Assembly (NCBI GenBank): GCA_038240605.1 | Contig: JBBSDP010000002.1 | Span: 1-64,000 of the forward strand | DNA length: 64,000 bases | From: JBBSDP01 sp038240605 | GTDB lineage: Bacteria; Planctomycetota; Phycisphaerae; Tepidisphaerales; Tepidisphaeraceae | Direction of reading: 5' to 3' | Shown here: positions 51,690 through 60,681 of the stretch, in pieces | Position numbering within the stretch: the first letter of the stretch is position 1 | Layout of the letters: each line of letters opens with the position of its first letter | Notes under the pieces: model-generated | Database searches by the model: none | The model's input: the letters and a program-made list of their open reading frames with translations, nothing else | What the model was told of the DNA's origin: nothing | Translations under genes and position numbers: made by a program

Positions 51690-51834
51690 TCCGCGTTACC
51701 CCGGAACGTGTCCCGAGCGTTCGGAGCGTTCGGCGGTACCGATGCGTCAGTTGGATTTGTCGCGAGGTAAAGCCTGCTCGAAAAGCAACCGATCTGATGG
51801 ATGTCAACTTAGCACTTCATCGGGAGCAAGCGTG

Positions 51835-52026
51835 ATGGTTGGAAAGACACTTCAGGACGCGCGGGAGATTTTAGAGCATCGCCGGGCGCGTCTTCAGGAT
51901 TTGATCGATTCCGAAATCCCGCGCCCCGAACTGCGCAGCACGTTGGCCGTTACGCTGGCGGAAGTTGAAGATCGGCTTCGCACGTCGAAGTTCGCCTCTC
52001 CGATTCCCCTGAACCGGGCCGCCTGA
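51835..52026 (+). CDS. short conserved-looking ORF (63 aa) of unknown function
   Basis: 63 residues: MVGKTLQDAREILEHRRARL, then DLIDSEIPRPELRSTLAVTL, rich in helical charged residues with no membrane helix. GGGAG lies about 11 bases upstream of ATG 51835, which exceeds normal spacing slightly. A terminator lies about 120 bases downstream (52150-52180), which supports expression. The larger frame starting at 51673 includes a low-complexity stretch and I reject it. Confidence 0.55.
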   Translation: MVGKTLQDAREILEHRRARLQDLIDSEIPRPELRSTLAVTLAEVEDRLRTSKFASPIPLNRAA

Positions 52027-52149
52027 CACGCTTTATCGGACCGCGGCACGGGGCATCGCCGTTTCCGCTCGGACTGCCTGGCCTGAGCGACATCGCCCTT
52101 CTGGGCCGCCGTCGTCGGGCCTGAGCAAGCCTTTGCATCAGATTTTGCA

Positions 52150-52180
52150 GCCCTCGGCGTCATCGCCGGGGGCTTTTTTT
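52150..52180 (+). terminator. Rho-independent terminator
   Basis: 10-bp GC-rich stem (52150-52159 with 52164-52173, one G-T pair), TCAT loop and a run of seven T (52174-52180). It ends transcription from the 63-residue ORF or the DUF1003 gene. The rest of the gap 52027-52329 shows no gene. Confidence 0.88.
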
Positions 52181-52329
52181 CCCCCATCGAAGTACGACGA
52201 ATTGAGTTGGGAGGCGTTCCTGTTCATTGCGAACGGTGACGACGGCACGATCAGCGAGGTCACGACAAGCGGCGTTTTGGATGCGGTTGATGGCGGTCGC
52301 GAATCGGCAACGTTGGTACAATTCCATCG

Positions 52330-52713
52330 ATGCGTGGTCGGCTGTTCGCTATCTCGTCGGCCGTGTCGCTAATCCTGTGCGTGAGCTTGATGGTCGCGAT
52401 GTTATTCGCGCAGGGCGCAGTGGAGCTGAGAGGAAGTCCGCTGGCGATCGAGGTGCGGAGTTTCGAATACAATTGTGATGCCTTTTATATTGCATTTGAC
52501 GTTTTCCACCGGCCCTTTTGGATTCTCACGCTTCGATTCCCTTCGCTCGGCCTATTCATCGCATTGCCGGCGCTTTGGCTGGTGCGACGACGTCCATGGC
52601 GAATGCTCAGACGTGTGGATCATTCGCGATGCGCCCGATGCGGCTACGATCTTCGCGCTACGCCGGGGCGATGTCCTGAATGTGGGACGATTCCGAAGGC
52701 GGCGCGGACGTAA
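52330..52713 (+). CDS. short membrane protein with CGYDLRATPGRCPECGT zinc-ribbon tail
   Basis: 127 residues. Signal-like helix (FAISSAVSLILCVSLMVAML), a second helix (FPSLGLFIALPALWLV) and a C-terminal zinc-ribbon ending CARCGYDLRATPGRCPECGT. This CGYDLR...CPECGT tail is widespread in Phycisphaerae-type planctomycetes and of unknown role. The stop overlaps the start of the next ORF by 1 base (TAATG). Confidence 0.82.
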   Translation: MRGRLFAISSAVSLILCVSLMVAMLFAQGAVELRGSPLAIEVRSFEYNCDAFYIAFDVFHRPFWILTLRFPSLGLFIALPALWLVRRRPWRMLRRVDHSRCARCGYDLRATPGRCPECGTIPKAART

Positions 52714-52934
52714 TGCATCGCCTCTTCAATTGCCTGGCAGCGCTGATGCTTGTCGCCTGCGTGGCCATGTTGGGGCTTTGGGCCCGCAGTTATTGGATTA
52801 CCGACACCCTTGAACGCGCCGATGGGTCGGAGATTTGGGAGTCGCGCCACGGCAGGCTGATGTTCGAGCATTTCGTGCCCGTTTCACCATGGCGATTGCG
52901 ATGGAGCGTGGGGCAGAAGACGCCGATGCCCTGA
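52713..52934 (+). CDS. short membrane protein, possibly truncated, paired with the CGYDLR gene
   Basis: 73 residues. One N-terminal helix (FNCLAALMLVACVAMLGLWA) followed by a strand region (TDTLERADGSEIWESRHGRL). The N-terminus resembles longer planctomycete proteins that end in a CGYDLR zinc ribbon, but this ORF stops at KTPMP before such a tail. It may be a truncated relative of the gene it overlaps by one base, or a genuine small protein. Confidence 0.5.
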   Translation: MHRLFNCLAALMLVACVAMLGLWARSYWITDTLERADGSEIWESRHGRLMFEHFVPVSPWRLRWSVGQKTPMP

Positions 52935-53035
52935 ATGCGGCGCGATCGACGAAGCAGAGCGGCCCCATCCTTCATCAGACCTGAATCATCGCTGGACGCC
53001 GGACGGGTAAACTCAACCCGTGCGGAGGAACGTTC

Positions 53036-54145
53036 ATGCGTTGGTTATGCATAGCACTGATGATCGCAATGTGGGCGGTTGGCGGGTGCGCGGCGGGTGG
53101 CCGAGCGCCATCCAATTCGGCGAGCAAATCGCCGGCCTCCGCTTCGCGGGAACTTCCGAGCGCGCAGGTGACGACGGGGCCGGAGGCGCGGCACGTGCCG
53201 GCGACGCAGGCGACGCGGGAGGAGGAGGATCCGTTCGATCATCCGGTGCTGCATCGGCCGGTCGAGGGGATCGATCGGGCGCTGCTGATCAGCGTGGATG
53301 GGTTACGGCCTGACATGCTGCTGCGATCAGACACGCCGAACCTGCACCGGCTGTTCATTAATGGGACGTTCACGTTCTGGGCGCGGACGATTCCGCACGC
53401 GATCACGCTCCCGTCGCACACGAGCATGGTGACCGGCGTGATCCCACGCCGGCACGAGATCGAGTGGAATACGGACCTGCCGCTGTCTCGGCCGGTTTAT
53501 CCGAAATTTCCGACGGTCATGGAGTCGCTCCACCGCGCGGGATACTCGACGGCGATGTGCGCGGGCAAATCCAAGTTCGAAATCCTCGCTCGGCCGGGCC
53601 CGCTCGATTGGAGCTTTGTGCCCAAAACGGAGAAGGTTGAGGACAGCGAGGTGGCGAGCCACGCCGTGCGGATCATCCGCGAGCATCAGCCGCAGTTCCT
53701 GTTCGTCCATCTGCCCGGCGTGGATAACGTCGGGCACGCCAAAGGTTGGGGAAGCCACGAGCAGCGGGAGGCGGTGGCGACGGCGGATAATGCCGTCGGC
53801 CAGATCCTCGCCGCACTCGACGACGCGAAGGTGTCTTCCTCCACCTTCATCCTGGTCACGGCCGATCACGGCGGGGCCGGGCGTACGCATCTGCCGGACG
53901 ATGCGCGGGCGCGGCATATTCCCTGGATCGCGTTCGGCCCGGGAATTCGCAAGGACCTGGATTTGACGACCTATCCGAAACTCGTGATCGATACCGAAGA
54001 CACCTGCGCGACGATCCGCTACGTCATGGGACTTCCCGAAGACAGCCTGCTGGATGGCAAGCCGATCAAGGAAATCGTTCAGCCTCGACGGCGGCAGTTC
54101 GTCGCAATGCGCCATCACCGGCTCGGTCAGCGAGTTCCGGCATAA
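53036..54145 (+). CDS. type I phosphodiesterase/nucleotide pyrophosphatase-like lipoprotein
   Basis: 369 residues with a CGGAGGAA box (53023-53030) just before ATG 53036. N-terminus RWLCIALMIAMWAVGGCAAGG has a lipobox, so it is probably lipid-anchored. The alkaline-phosphatase-superfamily core has ALLISVDGLRPDMLLRSDTP (metal Asp), the nucleophile region TLPSHTSMVTGVIPRRHEIE, VHLPGVDNVGHAKGW and VTADHGGAGRTH. The final 25 residues (QPRRRQFVAMRHHRL) are not typical and the end runs into a different gene fragment at 54120. Confidence 0.86.
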   Translation: MRWLCIALMIAMWAVGGCAAGGRAPSNSASKSPASASRELPSAQVTTGPEARHVPATQATREEEDPFDHPVLHRPVEGIDRALLISVDGLRPDMLLRSDTPNLHRLFINGTFTFWARTIPHAITLPSHTSMVTGVIPRRHEIEWNTDLPLSRPVYPKFPTVMESLHRAGYSTAMCAGKSKFEILARPGPLDWSFVPKTEKVEDSEVASHAVRIIREHQPQFLFVHLPGVDNVGHAKGWGSHEQREAVATADNAVGQILAALDDAKVSSSTFILVTADHGGAGRTHLPDDARARHIPWIAFGPGIRKDLDLTTYPKLVIDTEDTCATIRYVMGLPEDSLLDGKPIKEIVQPRRRQFVAMRHHRLGQRVPA

Positions 54146-54515
54146 TTTTCAGCGCGTGCGCGAAGGAGGACTCGATCTGCTGATGGCTGGAATTGACGCG
54201 TTGCGGCAAGTTGGAGTTCACCCGCGCGATGTCGATTGGATCCTGACGCATCAGGCCAGCAGCGGCATTCCGGGGTTGCTGGCCCCGCTCCTCCGCGTCG
54301 ATCCGGAACGCTTCGTTATCGATTGCGACGCCGTCGGCAACCTGGGTTCGGCTTCGATCTGGGTCGCGCTTCAGCGCCTGCGCGCCAGCGGGCGCCTGCG
54401 CGAGGGGCAGACCGTCATGGTCCTCGGGGCCGAGGCTTCAAAATATTTGTTCGGCGGCTTCGTCTATCGCCACCTCGGGGCAAGCCCGTCCGCCGGCAAC
54501 ACCGAGCTGCGTTAG
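54120..54515 (+). pseudogene. 3' fragment of a 3-oxoacyl-ACP synthase III (KAS III, FabH-type) gene
   Basis: The frame reads FRHNFQRVREGGLDLLMAGI, VHPRDVDWILTHQASSGIPG, VIDCDAVGNLGSASIWVALQ, MVLGAEASKYLFGGFVYRHL. This is the C-terminal half of KAS III-like enzymes with the catalytic His in THQA and Asn in GNLGSAS. The N-terminal half with the active Cys is absent and the preceding gene ends in another frame just upstream, so it is a fragment. Stop TAG at 54513-54515. Confidence 0.68.
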
Positions 54516-54696
54516 ACCCGAAATCGATACGTCTCGTAAGCGTTTATTGGTTTCCCCGCCTATTGGTTTGCTCGCCGTTCACCGCTAAAATAAAATCATG
54601 GTTGCCCGCCTTGAATTGATGACTCGCCGTTAGCGCCGCAGCATTTCCGTCCGGCGTCTCGTTTTTCGTTTCATTGATTTTTCGTTCAGGCGACCC

Positions 54697-55812
54697 ATGT
54701 CCACCTCCACCCAAAATGCTGCCCCGCCCGGGCTGATGCGCAAGCTGGATGAGATGTTGCGCCGCCATGGCGAGCTGAACGAACAGCTCAGCGATCCGGC
54801 GGTGCTGACCAATCCGCAGCGGGTCATCGCGATCAGCAAGGAGGCCGGGCAGCTGGGGCCGGTCGTCGGGCGGTATCGAGAGTATCAGCAGGCGCAGCAG
54901 GCAGTGATCGATCTGCGGGAGATGGCGGCCAACAAGGCGGATGCGGAGATGGCGGAGATGGCGGCGGCCGATCTGCCCGACGCGACGGCCAAGGCGGATG
55001 CGATGCTGGAAGCGCTCAAGGATGAGTTCCTGGCAGCGGAGGAGGAGCCGGTCGAGTCGTTCTTCCTGGAGCTGCGGGCGGGGACCGGCGGCGAGGAGGC
55101 GGCGCTCTTCACGCGCAATCTCTTCGAGATGTACCGGCGTTACAGTGAAACCAAGGGGTGGCGCTTTGACGTGAACGACTTCTCAACCAGCGAGCGCGGC
55201 GGGTTCAAGGAAGTGATCGTGAACATCAAGTCGCGCGAGGCCTATCGCTACCTGCGATTCGAAGGTGGCGGACACCGGGTGCAGCGCGTGCCGGAGACGG
55301 AGGCGCAGGGACGCATCCACACCAGCGCGGCGACGGTGGCCGTGCTGCCCGAACTGGCGGACGTGAAGATCGAGATCAACCCGAAAGACGTCGAGGAATT
55401 CGGCTGCCGGGGCGGCGGGCCCGGCGGCCAGAACGTGAATAAGGTGGAGACCGGGTGGCGCATCCTCCACAAGCCGAGCGGACTTCAGTTCAAGATGACC
55501 GAGCACAAGAGCCAGACGCAGAACAAGGAACGCGCCTGGGCGTTGCTTCGCGCGACGCTGTACGAGCGCGAGCGCGCCAAGCAGCACGCCGCCGTCACAT
55601 CGGCACGGCGGACAATGATGGGGAGCGGCGACCGCTCGGAGCGGATTCGCACCTATAATTTCCCCCAGAACCGCTGCACCGATCACCGCCTGGGCGGCGA
55701 GGGTGGCGGGGAAAAGAACTTCAACCTCGATCAGATCATGCAGGGCCAACTGGGGCCGTTGATCGACGCCCTGCTGGAGCTGGACAAGCAGCAGCGCCTG
55801 GCCGAACTTTGA
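54697..55812 (+). CDS. prfA: peptide chain release factor 1
   Basis: 371 residues. The GGQ motif is in GCRGGGPGGQNVNKVETGWR and the stop-codon-recognition loop is in HRVQRVPETEAQGRIHTSA (PET in place of PAT/PVT). The SPF of RF2 is absent, so this is RF1, which reads UAA and UAG. Domain 1 (about 1-110) is the long helical coiled-coil: EEVSF-like AEEEPVESFFLELRAGTGG. It starts a stretch of housekeeping genes. The gap 54516-54696 shows no gene. Confidence 0.95.
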   Translation: MSTSTQNAAPPGLMRKLDEMLRRHGELNEQLSDPAVLTNPQRVIAISKEAGQLGPVVGRYREYQQAQQAVIDLREMAANKADAEMAEMAAADLPDATAKADAMLEALKDEFLAAEEEPVESFFLELRAGTGGEEAALFTRNLFEMYRRYSETKGWRFDVNDFSTSERGGFKEVIVNIKSREAYRYLRFEGGGHRVQRVPETEAQGRIHTSAATVAVLPELADVKIEINPKDVEEFGCRGGGPGGQNVNKVETGWRILHKPSGLQFKMTEHKSQTQNKERAWALLRATLYERERAKQHAAVTSARRTMMGSGDRSERIRTYNFPQNRCTDHRLGGEGGGEKNFNLDQIMQGQLGPLIDALLELDKQQRLAEL

Positions 55813-55856
55813 TCGCGGCGCACACTTCAATTAGATTTTCCTCCTGGAGAACCCAT

Positions 55857-56297
55857 ATGGCAGATGCAAAGAAATCGACGAAACCCGCAGCAGCCAAGTC
55901 CGGCAAGGCACCGGCGGCGAAGGTCACCGGCCCGGCAAAGCCGACAGACAAGAAGGCGAAGAAGCCAGCCGCTGCCGCGGCGGCGTCGGCAGGCATGCCG
56001 ATGATCGACACCTCATCGGCGGCCGCGGCCGCGGCCAAGATGATCGGGCACAAGCTCGGCGGCGATAAGTCCGCCGGGGGCTCGGGCCCGGCCAGGACGG
56101 AGAGCGCATCGTTCCGCCAACTCAAGGAAAGCCTGAACAAGCCGGCCGGTCAGGGCGCGGCCAGCTTCATCCAATCGACCGCGCCGGCGAAGAAGTCTTC
56201 GTCGCCGTTCGGCGGTGGAAACCAGGTGAGGCACAACCAGACGTTTGGAGCGGACGTGAACCGGACTGGCGTGCCGCGGCGGACCGGCGGGGGATGA
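55857..56297 (+). CDS. Ala/Lys-rich protein of unknown function
   Basis: 146 residues from ATG 55857 (TCCTGGAGAAC upstream gives a GGAG box). Residues 1-50 are an Ala/Lys/Pro-rich, histone-H1-like segment (KKSTKPAAAKSGKAPAAK); the rest is basic and Gly/Ser-rich with an SFRQLKESLNKP helix and GADVNRTGVPRRTGGG end. It may bind nucleic acid; this is inferred only from composition. The next downstream sequence is a palindromic repeat. Confidence 0.65.
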   Translation: MADAKKSTKPAAAKSGKAPAAKVTGPAKPTDKKAKKPAAAAAASAGMPMIDTSSAAAAAAKMIGHKLGGDKSAGGSGPARTESASFRQLKESLNKPAGQGAASFIQSTAPAKKSSSPFGGGNQVRHNQTFGADVNRTGVPRRTGGG

Positions 56298-56310
56298 TTT
56301 GGATTTGCGC

Positions 56311-56379
56311 GGCACGGGCGCCCCGGCGCCCCGCCCGTGGCTTTATCTGAAGAACACGGCCGAGGCGCCTCGCCCATGC
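56311..56379. repeat. composite palindromic repeat, two inverted arms
   Basis: Left arm GGCACGGGCGCC...CGCCCGTGG and right arm AACACGGCCGAGGCGCCTC, joined by CTTTATCTGAAG. The layout matches 61673-61733, where the arms are more regular. The region 56298-56579 has no other recognised feature. Confidence 0.75.
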
Positions 56380-56536
56380 ATGAATTTGCTCACATCAGTT
56401 CCGGCCGTGTGATCCATCAATCTAAAGATCGAATTGAATTCATCCGCCTTCATCGGTCTGCATCCGTGGCGAAAGTCTGAAATGCATGGATCGCCACGGA
56501 TGGAAGGCCGATGAAGACGGATAAGAATTGAGGGCC

Positions 56537-56580
56537 GCGCGGCGTACCGCAGCCCACGGGCCGGGCGGATCGTGCCACGT
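56537..56580. repeat. palindromic repeat, second family
   Basis: GCGCGGCGTACCGCA followed by a CACGGG...CGTGCCAC unit. GCGGCGTACCGC forms a small hairpin (GCGG/CCGC around CGTA). The same combination is found at 63047-63110, so this is a second repeat type. Confidence 0.7.
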
Positions 56581-56849
56581 CATACCACTTGGATCACGCG
56601 CAGGTCGGCGATCGTGCGGGGGTCGAAATCGATGCGCTGCTCGAACTTGCCGGCGAGGCCGGCGCGGTCGAGGGCGATGATCCACCCTTCTTCGATGATC
56701 AATTGCTCGATGACGCGCCCGCCGGCCAGCGTGGCGCGGCAGACGGCGGTGTACTTGCGCCGGGGCGCTCCTTCGGCTACGAGGAGCTTGCGCCATTCTT
56801 CAGGCAGGATCTTGGCGAGGCGGTTGCGGGGTGGGGTGCGTGAATGCAT
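56580..56849 (-). CDS. short protein of unknown function (89 aa)
   Basis: 89 residues, soluble. The pattern AVCRATLAGGRVIEQLIIEE, GWIIALDRAGLAGKFEQRID and FDPRTIADLRVIQVV looks like a small beta-rich conserved domain; I recall similar unnamed planctomycete proteins. No motif identifies a function. It starts 32 bases before the dihydrouridine synthase gene's stop end and runs the same direction, so the two may be cotranscribed. Confidence 0.6.
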   Translation of the reverse strand: MHSRTPPRNRLAKILPEEWRKLLVAEGAPRRKYTAVCRATLAGGRVIEQLIIEEGWIIALDRAGLAGKFEQRIDFDPRTIADLRVIQVV

Positions 56850-56881
56850 GACGCGGGCGGTGAAATTTCCTTCGCCTGCGA

Positions 56882-57949
56882 TTAGGCGGCGTCGCAGCTC
56901 TGGAGGTCGGTCGGGCCGTTGACCTCATCGGCGGACTGGGCGTCGGGCCAGACGCCGGGGCCGCTGATCGAGTACCAGCGTTCGAGCACGTTGGTCCAGT
57001 CGCGAAGGCTGTGAACGTTGATGAACTCGCGCTTCACCTCCGCCGCGAGCGGGTGAAACCGGCTGTACTTGATTCCCATCTTGCGCATGCGCCGGCCGGC
57101 CAGCTGCTCGCCGTGGATCTGCATCGCGATCTGAAAATGCTCCGACAGCGCTTCGCGCTGCTCGTCGATCGTGGGCGGAGCGAGCTCGGTCGCATCATCG
57201 CCAGCGCCGAAGAGCCGGGCGGCGTCGCGGAAGATCCAGGGGTTGCCGATCGCTCCGCGGGCGATCCATGCGCCATCGACGCCGGTCTCGCGGAGGATGC
57301 GGATCGCGTCGGCGGCGGTGAAGATGTCTCCGCTGCCGAGGATGGTGCGCTGTGGGTATCGCGATTTCAGGTCCGCCAGGAATGACCAACGGCTGGGGCC
57401 AACGTACTTCTGCTCGACGGTCCGTCCATGCACGCAGACTGCGGCATAGCCCGCATCCCAGACCGCTTCGAGAATCTGGAAAAATCGATCTTCGGATTCG
57501 GCTGAATCGTCGAACCCGCGCCGCAGTTTGACGGTGGCGGGAACCTCAGACGGCAGCGCATCCCGCACCGCGCGCACGATCGAGATCGCCCGATCGACGT
57601 CACTGAGCATGTGGCCGCCGCGCGCCTTGTTTTTGATCTTCTTGACCGGGCAGGCGAAGTTCAGGTCGATCACGTCGTAACCGGCTTCGTGAACGATCCG
57701 CGCCGAGCCGGCCATCGTGTCCGGATCGCTCCCCATGATCTGGCCGGCGACGGGATGGTCTTCGTCGTTCACATCGATCGATCGCCGCAGCCCCTGGCCC
57801 CCTTGGAGGAGGATCACGTCGAGCAGCGCCTCGGTCACCGCGTAGGGGCAGCCGCGCCGCCGGGCCACCGCGCGCATTGCGCGGTCGCTGTATCCGGCCA
57901 GGCCGGCCTGACAGAAAGGCAAGGCGAAATGGAACGGTCCGATACGCAT
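56882..57949 (-). CDS. tRNA-dihydrouridine synthase (DusB-like)
   Basis: 355 residues from ATG 57949, the usual family start MRIGPFHFALPF. The FMN-binding TIM barrel is visible: IMGSDPDTMAGSARIVHEAG, DVIDLNFACPVKKIKNKARG with the catalytic Cys, VPATVKLRRGFDD, VCVHGRTVEQKY and ILGSGDIFTAADAIRIL. It reduces uridines in tRNA D-loops. The frame is open to 58024, where GTG overlaps the permease stop by 4 bases and would add 25 residues including CPCGGHAHHGE; the start is uncertain. Confidence 0.9.
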   Translation of the reverse strand: MRIGPFHFALPFCQAGLAGYSDRAMRAVARRRGCPYAVTEALLDVILLQGGQGLRRSIDVNDEDHPVAGQIMGSDPDTMAGSARIVHEAGYDVIDLNFACPVKKIKNKARGGHMLSDVDRAISIVRAVRDALPSEVPATVKLRRGFDDSAESEDRFFQILEAVWDAGYAAVCVHGRTVEQKYVGPSRWSFLADLKSRYPQRTILGSGDIFTAADAIRILRETGVDGAWIARGAIGNPWIFRDAARLFGAGDDATELAPPTIDEQREALSEHFQIAMQIHGEQLAGRRMRKMGIKYSRFHPLAAEVKREFINVHSLRDWTNVLERWYSISGPGVWPDAQSADEVNGPTDLQSCDAA

Positions 57950-58020
57950 CGACACCACGTTTAGCCGCTCACCATGGTGAGCGTGGCCGCCGCATGGACA
58001 CGTACCCGTGCCCATTCCTT

Positions 58021-60681
58021 TCACGAAGACGACCGCCCCGCCTGAAGCAGCGTCAGCGGCTCATCCCGCGCCACGCTGATCGCAGGCCCGATGCTGGCGA
58101 GCAAGGAGACCGCCATCACGATCAGCGCGCCGACGCCGATCATCGACCACGGCACGGCGATCGGTGGATTGTATCCGGTTATGGCGATCGAAAGCTTATG
58201 GGCGTCGAGGCTCATGATCCCCCCCGCCGTCAGTCCCAGTCCGCAGCCGACAAATCCCAGGAGCAGCGCCTCGGCCATGACGAGTCGGAGCAGGAGCGCG
58301 CGGGTCACGCCGATGCTGCGGAGAATGCCGAACTGCCAGCGTCGCGAGCGGATGCTGGCCATGATCGTGTTGGTCACTCCCAGCGACGCCACCGCCATGG
58401 CCGCGAAGGCGACGGTGCTGATGAGCAGGACGATCCGGTAGAACATCGAAACGATCTGGTACTTCAGTTCGCGTACGTCGCCGGCCCGCATTCCCTGGAG
58501 CTTCAGCGCTCGCTGAACGTCCTTGAGCACCTGGTTCTTGTCCACCGATCCTTCGAGGTTGGCGGCGAAGAGGTAATAGCGCTCGACCCCGAAATCACGG
58601 CGGGCATCTTCGAGGCTGCCGAAGACGCTGGCGGCGGTTCGCTGGTCCATCTGGCGGCCCATGTCGTAGGCGCTGACGATCACGTCGATGCCGGGCGACC
58701 AGACCACGCCGGCCACTTTGTAATCCTGCATGCCGTGGATCGTCTGGAGCGGGAGAGTTCCCCCCAGGTGCAGACCCCGCAGCTCGCGGAACTCGTTGGT
58801 GATGATCACGTGGCGGCCGAGCTTGAGCATGGCGGCGGCGTCGGTGGGATTGCCTTCCTCGAATTCCAGCTCCATCAACTTGAACGCCTGATCCGGATCG
58901 ATGCCGAAGAACATCGTCGCGTTGGGCATGATCATCGCCTGGGCCAGGCCGAAAAAGTTGGCGGGCAAGCCGGGGGAGGCCAGGGCGATCGGCGTCACCT
59001 GCTTGTCGCGAATGCCCGGGATGGCCGCGACCTTGGCCGCTTCGTCAGGCTTGATGCCGCCGAACGGCGTGGCGATGAAAATGTCGGGGAACTTATCCGG
59101 CAGCCGCCACCCTTTCAGCGAAGTGTGTCCCTGCACCTGGAGGACGACGAGCGCGGCCAGGCCGACCATCAACGCCGTCGCGGTTCCCGCGGAGCGCCAG
59201 AGGTTGCCGCTGAGCTGCTGGCGAAGCATGGCAAAGCGAATGCCCAGGACCGCGGCGACGAGCGGGCCGATCGTCCGCTCGATCAACCCGACGCACAGGG
59301 GCGAGATCAGGAAGAACCCGATCATCACCGACGGCAGGCCCAATGCGAAGTGCAGGTAAAACTGAATAACGCGCGGGCCATCGGGCGCGCTGGGCATGAC
59401 GACCGCCGCGATTATCCGGCCAATGGGACTGAAGAAGAGGAGCGGGTCGATCGCGATCAGCAACAGTCCGACGATCGCGCACAGGATCGGCAGCCGTGAC
59501 GAAGCCGGCTCGGATTGCGGCGACATGGCTTCCAGGGGGCTCACGCGCGACGCGCTCCAGGCTGGCAGGATGCTCGCCGCCAGCGCCGCCAGCAGGGAGC
59601 CGCCCGCGCCGAAGAGCACGCCGCCCGGGCTCATGACGACGCCGGCGATGAACTGGTCGGGGAACCACCAGCCGAGGATGTGGATCCAGAGCCACCCGAG
59701 TGGAAAGCCGACGAGGATGCCGGTCAGCGACAGGAGCGTGCCTTCGACAATCACCAGCGCCGCGATCTGCGACCGGCGTGCACCGACCGCGCGCAACATC
59801 GCCAGCGTGCGCTGCCGCTCAGCGACGCCCATGCTCAGCGCCGAAAAGACGATGAACGTGGCGGCGATCATGGAGACCATCGTCCCCATGTAGCTGAGGA
59901 GATGAACGACCTGGAGCTGGCTGCCCAGCTTCTCGCGCGCCTCGCCGATCGTGCTGATCTTCAGTGTCGGCGCCTCGGCCGCCAGAACCTTCGACCAGCG
60001 GGCGGCGAATGCGCCGGCCTCCTTGCTTTCCTTCAGCTCGATGAGGATCCGCGAAACTTGTCCCTGAAAGCCGGTCAATCGCTGGAGCGTATGAAGCGGG
60101 ACGTAAACGGTCTGATGATGCTCGGCCATGATGGCCGGCTTGTGGACGATTGCCGCAACGGTCAGCTTGGCCGGCTTGTCCGCGCCCGGCATGAGCAGTG
60201 TGTCGCCGGGCGAAAGCTTGAGGTTGGTGGCGACGGCCTGGTCGATGACGGCCACGTCCCCCTCGGCACCCTCGAACCATTGGCCGGCGGTGACCTGGAG
60301 ATTAGAGACAAGCATGTCCTGGGGACGGCAGATGCCGATGACCGATGCCATCTTGCCCGGCTCGGATTCACCACTGCTCTGATCGACCAGCCCATTCTGC
60401 ACCTCAATCCGGCCGATGGCATTGCGGACGGCGGGGTCAGTGCGAAGGCGTTCGATCAGGCCTTCCGGCACTCCGCCGTGCGGATCGTTCTGACGGGTGA
60501 TTGTCGCATCGACCGACCCCATGTACTTCGTCAGGAACTTGTAGGCGGCCGCCGAAACCGACGAGTACCCACTCGTGACCGCGACGACAAGGCTGACCGA
60601 GAGACTGATGGCAGCAACGGTCAACGCCGCTCTCATCTTGCGGGCCATGAAGTTCGAAAACGCGAGCTTGGGGACAAACAT
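58021..60681 (-). CDS. ABC transporter permease with two FtsX domains (MacB/LolC-type)
   Basis: 886 residues. N-terminal helix (ALTVAAISLSVSLVVAV) then a large extracytoplasmic MacB_PCD-like domain (about 40-240), FtsX helices at about 265-370 (MVSMIAATFIVFSALSMGVA and ALVIVEGTLLSLTGILVGFP), a second periplasmic domain and FtsX helices at about 760-880. The helical motif GVAERQRTLAMLRAVGARRS is typical. Such permeases export lipoproteins, drugs or peptides with the ATPase that lies directly upstream. The stop at 58021 overlaps the Dus frame. Confidence 0.92.
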   Translation of the reverse strand: MFVPKLAFSNFMARKMRAALTVAAISLSVSLVVAVTSGYSSVSAAAYKFLTKYMGSVDATITRQNDPHGGVPEGLIERLRTDPAVRNAIGRIEVQNGLVDQSSGESEPGKMASVIGICRPQDMLVSNLQVTAGQWFEGAEGDVAVIDQAVATNLKLSPGDTLLMPGADKPAKLTVAAIVHKPAIMAEHHQTVYVPLHTLQRLTGFQGQVSRILIELKESKEAGAFAARWSKVLAAEAPTLKISTIGEAREKLGSQLQVVHLLSYMGTMVSMIAATFIVFSALSMGVAERQRTLAMLRAVGARRSQIAALVIVEGTLLSLTGILVGFPLGWLWIHILGWWFPDQFIAGVVMSPGGVLFGAGGSLLAALAASILPAWSASRVSPLEAMSPQSEPASSRLPILCAIVGLLLIAIDPLLFFSPIGRIIAAVVMPSAPDGPRVIQFYLHFALGLPSVMIGFFLISPLCVGLIERTIGPLVAAVLGIRFAMLRQQLSGNLWRSAGTATALMVGLAALVVLQVQGHTSLKGWRLPDKFPDIFIATPFGGIKPDEAAKVAAIPGIRDKQVTPIALASPGLPANFFGLAQAMIMPNATMFFGIDPDQAFKLMELEFEEGNPTDAAAMLKLGRHVIITNEFRELRGLHLGGTLPLQTIHGMQDYKVAGVVWSPGIDVIVSAYDMGRQMDQRTAASVFGSLEDARRDFGVERYYLFAANLEGSVDKNQVLKDVQRALKLQGMRAGDVRELKYQIVSMFYRIVLLISTVAFAAMAVASLGVTNTIMASIRSRRWQFGILRSIGVTRALLLRLVMAEALLLGFVGCGLGLTAGGIMSLDAHKLSIAITGYNPPIAVPWSMIGVGALIVMAVSLLASIGPAISVARDEPLTLLQAGRSSS

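Noticed and set aside
51673..51834. Extended start for the 63-residue ORF
   Set aside because: The upstream part encodes Ser/Arg-rich low-complexity sequence overlapping the DUF1003 end and has no start context.
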